The translations under genes were made by a program, and so were the position numbers. Below the pieces are notes generated by a model. That model was not told the origin of the DNA. It did not search any database and worked only from the letters and a program-made list of their open reading frames with translations. Shown in pieces: positions 18,819 through 26,538 of a DNA stretch of 64,000 bases; the stretch's first letter is position 1, and each line of letters starts with the position of its first letter. The stretch comes from Ferrimonas balearica DSM 9799. Lineage in GTDB: Bacteria > Pseudomonadota > Gammaproteobacteria > Enterobacterales > Shewanellaceae. Location of the stretch: assembly GCF_000148645.1 (NCBI RefSeq), contig NC_014541.1, forward strand, positions 4,053,139 to 4,117,138, in the 5' to 3' direction.

Positions 18819-19334
18819 GTGGCCCTTGAACCCATTCTGATTTTCATCGCCCTGCTGACCCTGTTCCTGGCCTACAAGTCCCGTCAGTTCCAGAAAGAGC
18901 ACAAAGCCGCCAATGCCCTGGCCGAATCCCGCCTCAATGAGCTGGAAGCAGACGCCAAGGCACAATGTCAGAACTGGGACCCGGAGACGGAACCGGACCA
19001 CGACCAGAAAGCCGCCATGAAAGCGGGCCTGGTGGCCGCATTTGAATTTGGCAGTGGCCTTAAAGGCGAGCCGCTCAAGCCTGACTCCCGCGATGTTCGC
19101 ACGCTGTTGGCGGATTTTCTGGAGGGGGTCAGTAAGGCCCATGTCCGGGAAACCTGGCCGCTCTACCATCGTGCCCTGCACTGTGCCCTGCTGAAGGGCC
19201 AGCAAGCCGCTGAGCCGAAGATGGCGGAGCGGATTGGCGAGCAGGAGGGGCGTTTGCGCACCGCACTGAAAGCGGGCCAGGCACCTCTGTCGCCCAATAA
19301 TCCGGCCAGTCCGGACTACCAGGAAAAAACCTGA
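18819..19334 (+). CDS. Membrane-anchored hypothetical protein
   Basis: 171 residues. A single N-terminal hydrophobic helix (about 4-20, EPILIFIALLTLFLAY) is followed by a charged, helical, apparently cytoplasmic part with no motif I recognise. It starts at GTG 18819 after AGGGAG. The gene is separated from ubiK by about 137 bp that contain GC-rich inverted repeats but no other gene. It ends in a strong terminator. Confidence 0.7.
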   Translation: MALEPILIFIALLTLFLAYKSRQFQKEHKAANALAESRLNELEADAKAQCQNWDPETEPDHDQKAAMKAGLVAAFEFGSGLKGEPLKPDSRDVRTLLADFLEGVSKAHVRETWPLYHRALHCALLKGQQAAEPKMAERIGEQEGRLRTALKAGQAPLSPNNPASPDYQEKT

Positions 19335-19340
19335 CTCTGA

Positions 19341-19368
19341 AAAGGGCGGCCGATGGGCCGCCCTTTTT
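19341..19368. terminator. Bidirectional intrinsic terminator
   Basis: The stem AAAGGGCGGCC/GGCCGCCCTTT with loop GATG is followed by T's. It separates the convergent gene ending at 19334 from the transporter gene ending at 19375. Confidence 0.9.
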
Positions 19369-19374
19369 GTTGGG

Positions 19375-21351
19375 TTACTCCCGCACCACGTGCAGGAAGT
19401 GCAGGTGCTTCTCGTACTGGTCGAGCATATCGCCCAGTACCTGCTCCCGGCTCCAGCCCATCACGTCATAGTCCTGGCCACCCTCGCGCAGGTGAACCTC
19501 GGCACGGAAGTACTTACTCTCTTCGTCCGACTCGTCCTCTTCGGTCATCACGAAGGAGGGGCGCATATAGGCGCGGGGCAGCACTTCGTATTCGAAGTCC
19601 ATCTCATCGCCAAACAGCACCTCAAGCCGGGTCCGGTGGGTCTCTTCATCCTTATGCAGGTTTACCTCAACCCCCTGCTTGCGCAGCTCCAGCAGCATCT
19701 CCTCCATCGCCGGGTACACCACTTCATCAATAAAGCGGTTGACGTGGCTGCGTCGCGGAAACTGCATGGTGTTACGCAGGCGGCGCTGCCAGGGCACCGG
19801 ATTGCGGGTCACCCGTGGCGCCAGATTGGCGGCCTGCTGGCTGTTCTTCTTATGAAGGTCCACCCGCAGCGCTTCCAGCAAACCGTAGGCGGCCACCATC
19901 AACACCACTGAGAAGGGCAGCGCGCTGGCAATGGCGGCAGTTTGCAGGGCCGACAGACCACCGGCCATCAACAGTACGACGGCGACGATGCCCATGGTGC
20001 TGGCCCAGAAGATGCGCTGCCACAGCGGGGTTTTGTCGTTACCGCCGGAGGCCAGCATATCCACCACCATGGAGCCGGAGTCGGCGGAGGTGACGAAGAA
20101 CACCACCACCATCAGCATGGCGATGGCGGACAGCAGTGCCGACATCGGGAACTGCTCCAGGAACACAAACAGCGCCAGTGCGGAGTCCTGACTGATCACC
20201 TCGCCAAGCTGACTCATCCCATGGTGCAAGATCATATCGATGGCGCTGTTCCCAAACACGGTCATCCAGGCCAGGGTGAAGCCCGCCGGCACAAACAGCA
20301 CCCCCATCACAAACTGGCGAATGGTGCGGCCCCGGGAGATGCGGGCGATAAACATGCCGACAAAGGGTGACCAGGAGATCCACCAGCCCCAGTAGAACAG
20401 AGTCCAGCCGCCAAGCCAGTCGGTGGGGTCATAGGCGTACAGATTGAAGGTTTTGCTGACGATCTCGGACAGGTAGCTGCCGGTATTCTCAACAAAGGTC
20501 TGCAGCAGCAGCACGGTGGGGCCCAACACCAGGATCAGGCCCATCAGGCCGACGGCCAGCAGCAGGTTCAGCTCAGACAGGCGGCGGATCCCCTTCTCCA
20601 GGCCCGAGACCACCGAGAGGGTGGCCAGTGCGGTGATGGCGATGATCAGCACCACCTGCACATTCTCGCTGACCGGGATACCAAACAGGTGCTGCAGGCC
20701 GCTGTTGACCTGCAGGACGCCAAAGCCGAGTGAGGTCGCGACCCCAAACACCGTGCCGATGATGGCAAAGATGTCGACCGCGTGGCCGATGGGGCCATAG
20801 ATCTTGTCACCAATCAGCGGATAGAGGGCGGAACGCAGGGTCAGCGGCAGGCCGTGGCGGTAGGCAAAGAAGGCCAGGATCAACGCCACAATGGCGTAGA
20901 TGGCCCAGGCGTGCAGGCCCCAGTGGAAGAAGGTCAGCTTCATCGCTTCCTTCGCCGCTTCCACGGTACCGGGTTCACCCACCGGGGGCGCCATAAAGTG
21001 CATCACCGGTTCGGCAACGCCGAAAAACATCAGGCCGATGCCCATGCCTGCAGAGAACAGCATGGCAAACCAGGACTTGTTGTTGAAGGCGGGTTCGGCG
21101 TGGTCGGGGCCCAGTTTGATGTCACCAAAGCGGGACAGCCCCAGGAAGGCCACGTAGAGCAGGATCAGCGCCACAGTCAGGACGTAGAACCAGCCCGCGT
21201 TGGCGATGATGTTGCTTTGAATGACGCTAAAGCGTTGGGCGGCAGGCTCGGGGAACAGGGCGGCATACCCCACCAGAGCCAGGATAAGTGCGGTTGACCA
21301 CGCAAATACGGGTCGGTTCAGTGTTGAGCGCTTACTGGGCGCATCAGACAT
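19375..21351 (-). CDS. BCCT-family (choline/betaine) transporter, BetT-like
   Basis: 658 residues with about 12 membrane helices in the first 500. The BCCT signatures are clear: GMGIGLMFFGVAEP in TM3 and the aromatic segment WTLFYWGWWISWSPFVGMFIARISRGRTIR in TM8. A long C-terminal cytoplasmic domain (about 160 residues) resembles the osmosensing tail of BetT, which imports choline with protons. The GMGIG motif, rather than the GMGID found in E. coli BetT, leaves open glycine betaine or another quaternary amine as substrate. AGGAGG precedes ATG 21351. No betIBA genes are adjacent. Confidence 0.85.
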   Translation of the reverse strand: MSDAPSKRSTLNRPVFAWSTALILALVGYAALFPEPAAQRFSVIQSNIIANAGWFYVLTVALILLYVAFLGLSRFGDIKLGPDHAEPAFNNKSWFAMLFSAGMGIGLMFFGVAEPVMHFMAPPVGEPGTVEAAKEAMKLTFFHWGLHAWAIYAIVALILAFFAYRHGLPLTLRSALYPLIGDKIYGPIGHAVDIFAIIGTVFGVATSLGFGVLQVNSGLQHLFGIPVSENVQVVLIIAITALATLSVVSGLEKGIRRLSELNLLLAVGLMGLILVLGPTVLLLQTFVENTGSYLSEIVSKTFNLYAYDPTDWLGGWTLFYWGWWISWSPFVGMFIARISRGRTIRQFVMGVLFVPAGFTLAWMTVFGNSAIDMILHHGMSQLGEVISQDSALALFVFLEQFPMSALLSAIAMLMVVVFFVTSADSGSMVVDMLASGGNDKTPLWQRIFWASTMGIVAVVLLMAGGLSALQTAAIASALPFSVVLMVAAYGLLEALRVDLHKKNSQQAANLAPRVTRNPVPWQRRLRNTMQFPRRSHVNRFIDEVVYPAMEEMLLELRKQGVEVNLHKDEETHRTRLEVLFGDEMDFEYEVLPRAYMRPSFVMTEEDESDEESKYFRAEVHLREGGQDYDVMGWSREQVLGDMLDQYEKHLHFLHVVRE

Positions 21352-21814
21352 GATTCCTCCTTTGCCTCAGACACCGAGGCGATTGCCCCGGTACAACATG
21401 TCGGCGCCAGACGGGATCGACACTAAACCCAATAGATGACAAAGAGGGGGATGCAGAAAGGCACTGAATGACCCGGGCGGAAGCCCAGAGATCGCATCGC
21501 TCGAACCACGTCGGCGCATTGTAGGCGATCCGATCCGGGGTAAGAGCCCGCACCGCACCACAAGTAGCGGAAAGCCATAAAAAAGGGCTCTCCGGGGGGA
21601 AAAAACGGCATTGAGTATGTTCAATCGTTCAGTTTCGTGCAAATTGGCGACTCACAGAAACCAGAATTGGGTATCTGTCATTCTAGCTGGTGAGAGACGG
21701 CTCACACTTTTGTGCCAATTCTGGCCCGGTCCGGGTAACAATGATCGTGACAACAGTTGTGCCCGGTTGGGCCTGCTAGGCTTGCACTAATCTGGCTTCA
21801 TCAATGGCAATACC
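21352..21814. other. Long intergenic region with nested inverted repeats
   Basis: About 460 bases lie between divergent genes. I see no credible ORF. It contains ATTGA-N6-TCAAT at 21610-21625, a possible operator. It also has a 64-bp structured block with 10-bp perfect arms CCAGAATTGG (21661-21670) and CCAATTCTGG (21715-21724) enclosing a second hairpin GTGAG-N6-CTCAC (21690-21705). Two short GC hairpins follow around 21724-21776. A small RNA, a leader or a regulatory cruciform are all possible. Confidence 0.5.
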
Positions 21815-22264
21815 ATGACCCTAATCCGCACACTCGGCACCAAGTGGGCCGTTGCAGAACTGTCCGAATCCCTCAGCAAAGAGCTGGCCAAGGACATGCA
21901 GATCCACCGTTATTTCTCCGGCGCCACCACGCTGGATCAGGTGGCGGATAAGGTCATCACCCTGACCATGGCGGAAGCCCCGGAACTGCTGAAGGACGGC
22001 CCGGTGGATCAGTGGACCCTGCTGCCGGTGATGTCGATCGCCTTCCAGTCGATGATCGTGAAAAGCCTGCAGGGCGATGCCATGAGCCAGGCGGAGCACC
22101 TGATCATCCCGGTAACCCGCCATATCGCCCAGCAGCCGGACAGCGACGACCTGCCCGCCCCATACCGGGCGATGAAGTCCCGTATCCTGACCCTCTATCA
22201 GCAGTGGGACGCGGCCAAAACCGAACAGCGCAACGCCAGCCGCAATATGATGCGGCACCAATAA
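21815..22264 (+). CDS. Hypothetical soluble protein
   Basis: 149 residues, predicted helical and cytoplasmic, with no signal peptide, membrane helix or motif I recognise. It begins MTLIRTLGTKWAVAEL. Codon use is like the surrounding chromosome. It ends at a hairpin terminator shared with modC. No Shine-Dalgarno sequence is obvious before ATG 21815, so the start is less certain than the frame. Confidence 0.6.
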   Translation: MTLIRTLGTKWAVAELSESLSKELAKDMQIHRYFSGATTLDQVADKVITLTMAEAPELLKDGPVDQWTLLPVMSIAFQSMIVKSLQGDAMSQAEHLIIPVTRHIAQQPDSDDLPAPYRAMKSRILTLYQQWDAAKTEQRNASRNMMRHQ

Positions 22265-22289
22265 AAAAGGCGGGTTAATCCCGCCCTTT
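22263..22289. terminator. Bidirectional terminator overlapping the modC stop codon
   Basis: The stem GGCGGG/CCCGCC has loop TTAAT, with A's on the left and CTTT on the right. The loop contains the modC stop codon (TTA on the plus strand, 22275-22277), so the hairpin includes the last coding bases of modC. Confidence 0.75.
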
Positions 22290-23087
22290 CAGCCATGCCG
22301 GGTCGCTGACCAGGCCCACCGTCTGCTCCGCCTCGAAGTCCGGGGCAAAATCATCCAGTTGCAGCACCAGCTCGCCGGTTTCGGCGTTGTAGCTAACCAC
22401 CCGGCCGTGACCACGGCGACGGGGCAGGTGCTGGCCCATCTCATCCGGCCCACCGACCCGGTCAATCCGGCCATTACTCATGGTAATGATGGGATCGCAC
22501 AGGTGCAGGGTTTCCGACACCGAGTGGCTGATAAACAGCATCGGGATCTTTTCAGATACCTTGGCCAGAAACGCCATCAGGTGTTGGCGGCTGGCCAGGT
22601 CCAGCGCCGCCAACGGCTCATCCAGCAACAGCAGTCGGGGCGACGCTGCCAGCGCCCGGGCGATGGCCACCCGCTGGCGCTGGCCGGCGGAGAGGGAGGG
22701 CGCAGGCTGGTCCAGCAGTTCGCGGAAGCGGCAGGCGTCCGCCAACTCCTCAATGCCGAACAGGGGCTGCTTCGCCTGCTGCTGCGCCAGCCGCAGGTTT
22801 TGCCGGACGGTCAGGTGGGGGAACAGGCGGCTGTCCTGAAACACCACACCGATGCGGCGGTGCTCCGGCAACATAAAGCGCCGTTGTTCGGTATCCTGCA
22901 ACACCTCGCCATCAAGGGCGATGCGGCCATTCAGTCCCCGCTCCAGACCACAGATGGCGCGAAACAGGCTGGTTTTTCCCACCCCGGAGGGGCCAAACAC
23001 GCCGATGATGCCGTTCACCGGCACCGACAGTTGCAGGTCAAAGGCGAATTCACCCAGCTGCCCTTTCAAGTCGAGCTCGAGACTCAC
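22275..23087 (-). CDS. modC: Molybdate ABC transporter ATP-binding protein, without Mop domain
   Basis: 270 residues, against about 350 for E. coli ModC. The ATPase domain is complete: Walker A FGPSGVGKTSLF, signature LSAGQRQRVAIARAL (A for the usual second-position G), Walker B LLLLDEPLAALD and a switch histidine in FISHSVSE. The C-terminal Mop/TOBE molybdate-binding domain is missing, and only about 40 residues follow the ATPase core. It starts at GTG 23087 with AAGGAG upstream that overlaps the modB stop. It is the last gene of the regulator-modABC unit. Confidence 0.9.
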   Translation of the reverse strand: MSLELDLKGQLGEFAFDLQLSVPVNGIIGVFGPSGVGKTSLFRAICGLERGLNGRIALDGEVLQDTEQRRFMLPEHRRIGVVFQDSRLFPHLTVRQNLRLAQQQAKQPLFGIEELADACRFRELLDQPAPSLSAGQRQRVAIARALAASPRLLLLDEPLAALDLASRQHLMAFLAKVSEKIPMLFISHSVSETLHLCDPIITMSNGRIDRVGGPDEMGQHLPRRRGHGRVVSYNAETGELVLQLDDFAPDFEAEQTVGLVSDPAWLKGRD

Positions 23088-23099
23088 TGAGCGTTCTCC

Positions 23100-23789
23100 T
23101 TACCAATAGCCCCAGGCGCGCTTACGCCGGTCCATACCGACGTAGATAAACAGCAGCAGCGCCAGGGAGGTGGCCAACATCAGGCCAGCCAGCATATGGG
23201 CACTGGCATAATCCAGCGCTTCCACGTGTTCAAACAGGGCAATGGCGATCACCTGGGTTTCCCCTGGAATGTTGCCGCCAATCATCAGCACCACGCCAAA
23301 CTCCCCAAGGGTGTGGGCAAAGCCCAGCATCCCCGCCAGCACAAAGCTGTGTCGGGTCATCGGGAACACCACGTAGTGAAACCGTTTCCAGCGGCTCATG
23401 CCGAGGGTGGCGGCCGCTTCCAGCTCCCCTTTGCCCAGAGTGGCAAAGCTGGATTGCAGTGGCTGCACCACAAAGGGCAGCGAATAGATCATCGAGCCGA
23501 TGATAAGGCCGGTAAAGGAGAAGGCCAGGGTGGTGCCGGTCATCGCCTGCACCCACTGTCCGGGCAGGTACAGCGGGGAGAACAGCAGCAGCAGGTAAAA
23601 CCCCAGCACCGTGGGAGGCAGGATCAGCGGCAGCGCCACCAGCGCTTCCACCATGGGGCGCCAGCGCGCGCGACTGTGGGCCAGCCACCAGGCCAGTGGC
23701 GGCGTTACCAATAACAGCAGGCCGGTACTGATGGCCGCCAACTTCAGGGTGATCCAGAGGGCTTCCAGATCAGAAGGATTAATGGTCAT
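23100..23789 (-). CDS. modB: Molybdate ABC transporter permease
   Basis: An inner-membrane protein of 229 residues with five or six helices. It carries the permease EAA-like signature LEAAATLGMSRWKRFHYVVFP and a following GEFGVVLMIGGNIPGETQ, which is typical of ModB. The start overlaps the end of modA by 11 nt, so translation is coupled. Confidence 0.93.
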   Translation of the reverse strand: MTINPSDLEALWITLKLAAISTGLLLLVTPPLAWWLAHSRARWRPMVEALVALPLILPPTVLGFYLLLLFSPLYLPGQWVQAMTGTTLAFSFTGLIIGSMIYSLPFVVQPLQSSFATLGKGELEAAATLGMSRWKRFHYVVFPMTRHSFVLAGMLGFAHTLGEFGVVLMIGGNIPGETQVIAIALFEHVEALDYASAHMLAGLMLATSLALLLFIYVGMDRRKRAWGYW

Positions 23790-24522
23790 CCGGGATAGCG
23801 TATCCAGCGGCGGACAGAAGTTCGTCCTGGGCCATAAGATAGTTCAGTAGCGCTTTCGCCTCGTCAGGGTGCGCACTGCGCTTGAGCACCACCGCCTGCT
23901 GACGCAGGCTGTCGTGCCATTGCGGCGGTACCAGCCAGTATTGCTCCACCGGCACCTTGGCCTGGCGCAGCTGAGCCAGGGCCACCAGCCCCGCCGGCAC
24001 GTTACCGCTCTGCACGTATTGGAAGGTTTGCAGGATGTTGGTGCCCCGCACAACGTTGCCTTTCAATCGTTGCAGAATATCAAGATGTTCGGTGACTTGC
24101 TCGGCTGCTGCGCCATACGGTGCGATGCGGGGGTTGGCGATGGCCAAACGCCCCTGCCAGTCACGCAGGGTCTGCTCATCCGGGTGCTGGCCGGGAACCC
24201 AGAACGCGAGTAAGCCGATGGCGTAATCCTGCAGGGTCTCCTCCAGGCCAAGCCCCTGCTCTACCAACAGAGTGGGGCGCTCATCGTCTGCGGCCAGGAA
24301 CAGGTCATAGGGGGCACCGTGCAGGATCTGGGTGTAGAGCGCACCGGTGGCGCCGGAGGAGACCTGCACCTTAATGCCGGTCTCCTCAGTAAAATCAGCG
24401 GCCACCTGATCGAGGGTGGTTTTGAAGTTGGCTGCCACTGCCACCGTCAACGTGGTGGCCTGCGCCGGTAACGCCAATACACACATTATCGCGAGGATCA
24501 TCCCCCGCCACTGTTGCACCAT
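23779..24522 (-). CDS. modA: Molybdate-binding periplasmic protein
   Basis: 247 residues with a Sec signal peptide (about 1-22). Its mature start TLTVAVAANFKTTLDQVA, the VSSGATGALYTQI oxyanion loop and YAIGLLAFWVPG are ModA hallmarks. It binds molybdate (or tungstate) for ModBC. TAGGAGG lies upstream of ATG 24522. It starts only 8 bases after the regulator gene, which implies a common transcript. Confidence 0.93.
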   Translation of the reverse strand: MVQQWRGMILAIMCVLALPAQATTLTVAVAANFKTTLDQVAADFTEETGIKVQVSSGATGALYTQILHGAPYDLFLAADDERPTLLVEQGLGLEETLQDYAIGLLAFWVPGQHPDEQTLRDWQGRLAIANPRIAPYGAAAEQVTEHLDILQRLKGNVVRGTNILQTFQYVQSGNVPAGLVALAQLRQAKVPVEQYWLVPPQWHDSLRQQAVVLKRSAHPDEAKALLNYLMAQDELLSAAGYAIPDDH

Positions 24523-24530
24523 GTCACCTC

Positions 24531-25247
24531 CTAGACGGGCTTGGCCCGGAACAGCTCGTAGTGACGTCGTGCATCACTGCCCAGCTGGGCTTTCAGAGCG
24601 CTGTAGTCCAGCAACTCGAGAGAACCGTAGTGGTTGATCAATATGCCATTCTGGCACAGCTCGGTGATCACTTTACTGCAATACTGACGGGTACTCCCGG
24701 TCACGGTGCACAGTTCTTCAATGGTGATTTTTATGGCGTTTTCGTTGCGTCGCAGCTTGGCCGAAAAAATCATCGCTAAGGTAATCATGAGGTGTTCTTT
24801 TTTACTCAAAATGGTTCTGAGCAATAAATGGTCTTCAACCATTCTTGAGTAGCGATGTTTTTTCTCAAGATAGCGTTCGAGAAAGCCATTATTTTCCCGA
24901 CACAACTGATAAATGATATCCATTCCCAACCACTCTATTTCCGTGAACTCCAACGCACGAAAACAGACATTGTGATCAGCGCCACTGGTGGTGCCGCCGG
25001 AAAAGAGAAATTGATCGGAAAAAAGCAGTTCGGTACTGGAGACCGTGCCATCGTGGAAGCCCACCTGGCGGATCAGGGTGCCCTGACACACCAGTGCCAG
25101 TCCCATATTTTCGCAAGCCGGACAAAGTGTCTGCCCTTTGGCCAGTGTGATGTGATGCGTGTGCTGCGCCAGGGTGCGGATCACCCCAGCGTCCAGGCCC
25201 ACCGAGCGCAACCGCGCTGGCAGAATCCCGTTCCCCCGGTAACTCAT
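24531..25247 (-). CDS. Crp/Fnr-family transcriptional regulator
   Basis: 238 residues. A cNMP-binding-like beta domain (about 25-130) and a dimer helix lead to a C-terminal winged helix (about 170-225, TIEELCTVTGSTRQYCSKVI). It lacks the N-terminal four-Cys cluster motif of FNR. An isolated CPAC pair lies near residue 42. The ligand is unknown. ATG 25247 is preferred over GTG 25253 because GGGAG lies 5 nt upstream. It is co-directional with modABC and divergent from dmsE, so it probably controls one or both. Operator-like repeats lie in the shared intergenic region. Confidence 0.82.
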   Translation of the reverse strand: MSYRGNGILPARLRSVGLDAGVIRTLAQHTHHITLAKGQTLCPACENMGLALVCQGTLIRQVGFHDGTVSSTELLFSDQFLFSGGTTSGADHNVCFRALEFTEIEWLGMDIIYQLCRENNGFLERYLEKKHRYSRMVEDHLLLRTILSKKEHLMITLAMIFSAKLRRNENAIKITIEELCTVTGSTRQYCSKVITELCQNGILINHYGSLELLDYSALKAQLGSDARRHYELFRAKPV

Positions 25248-25597
25248 GACCACTCCCCCCTGTGTCGATGAAGCAGGGTAACGAGCCAGTCACTGTCATA
25301 AAGTGACTCAGGTTCAAATTGCAAAAGTGGCATTTCAAAGGCCGGAAATTCTGCCCCGAAGAATTTTTATTATCCGGATCACAGAACGGATTCGCCTCAC
25401 CCTCAAATGCAAACAGGATGACATTCTGCCAAACACGCTAAATCCATAATTTCCGCCGTTCCTTTCCCCGGGAACAATATAGGTCTGGTTGAAACTGGAA
25501 TCTCTGTGCCCCCGCACCTTGTCAGGACGACAAATACGGTTTTTGCCGTACCTAAAACTCAAATAAGAACGGTTTTCATTTATTAGGTGGTTAACCG
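25248..25597. promoter_or_regulatory. Divergent control region between the regulator-mod and dms operons
   Basis: About 350 bases without a gene, AT-richer than the flanks. Inverted repeats visible are AGTCACT-N7-AGTGACT (25288-25308), AAATTCT-N7-AGAATTT (25346-25366), TTGTC-N5-GACAA (25519-25533) and TACGG-N6-CCGTA (25535-25550). The last two lie 48-79 bp upstream of dmsE. The first lies 41 bp upstream of the regulator start. An AGGTGG ribosome binding site precedes dmsE. Confidence 0.5.
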
Positions 25598-26527
25598 ATG
25601 ATTCAATTATCCCGTCTTGTAAGCACCGGTTTGCTCGTCAGTGCGATGGCCTTCAGTGCCCACGCCAGTGACGACGTTCAGGCCCAGCTTATCGACAAGT
25701 TCCAGCAGGGACAGTACTCCGGCAAAGGCGCCGACGGTTGCCTGATGTGCCACGGCCGCGACGAGCAGGTCACCGCTCTGTTTGCCTCCCCCCACGGCAG
25801 TCTCGACACCAGCGCCAGCCCGATGGCCAAGCTGCAGTGTGAAACCTGCCACGGCCCGCAGGGTAAACACCGCGGCAAGAATGAGCCGATGATCAACTTC
25901 GGTGACGAGGCCAACGTCAGTGCCGAGCTGCAAAACTCCGTGTGTCTGAGCTGCCACGAAGACACCGAGCGCCGCGACTGGCACGGCAGCCGCCACGACT
26001 TCTCTGAAGTGGCCTGCACCGATTGTCACCAGATCCACACCGCCGACGACCCGGTGCTCTCCCCCGCGGGCGAAATCGCCACCTGCACCAGCTGCCACAG
26101 CAGCGAAGCGGCGGACATGATGAAGCGCTCCGCCCACCCGATGGCCGGCCAACACAGCGGCAGCGACATGAGCTGCACCAGCTGTCACAGCGCCCACGGC
26201 AGCCTGACCGAATCCGCCCTCAAGGAGGTCAGCCTCAATGACACCTGCTACAGCTGCCACGCCGAGAAGCGCGGCCCGGTGGTGTGGGAACACGCGCCGG
26301 TGACCGACAACTGCGCCAGCTGCCACAGCGTACACGGCAGCGTCAACGACGCCATGCTGACCCGCCGCGCTCCGCAGCTGTGTCAGAGCTGTCACGCCAG
26401 CGACGGTCACGCCAGCCGCGTCTACGACGGTCAGAGCAACGCCTTTGTCTCCGGCCAGAGCTGTCTCAACTGCCACAGCCAGGTGCACGGTTCCAACCAC
26501 CCCGCTGGCAGCCTGCTTGAGAAATAA
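25598..26527 (+). CDS. dmsE: Decaheme c-type cytochrome of the MtrA/DmsE family
   Basis: 309 residues with a Sec signal peptide (about 1-23). I count ten CXXCH heme motifs (CLMCH, CETCH, CLSCH, CTDCH, CTSCH twice, CYSCH, CASCH, CQSCH, CLNCH). Length and heme number fit MtrA/DmsE/PioA, periplasmic wires that insert into an outer-membrane porin and pass electrons to the cell surface. Followed by a MtrB-type porin and DMSO reductase genes, it is best called DmsE. Electrons would normally come from CymA, which is not in this window. Confidence 0.93.
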   Translation: MIQLSRLVSTGLLVSAMAFSAHASDDVQAQLIDKFQQGQYSGKGADGCLMCHGRDEQVTALFASPHGSLDTSASPMAKLQCETCHGPQGKHRGKNEPMINFGDEANVSAELQNSVCLSCHEDTERRDWHGSRHDFSEVACTDCHQIHTADDPVLSPAGEIATCTSCHSSEAADMMKRSAHPMAGQHSGSDMSCTSCHSAHGSLTESALKEVSLNDTCYSCHAEKRGPVVWEHAPVTDNCASCHSVHGSVNDAMLTRRAPQLCQSCHASDGHASRVYDGQSNAFVSGQSCLNCHSQVHGSNHPAGSLLEK

Positions 26528-26538
26528 GGACGTCCGTG

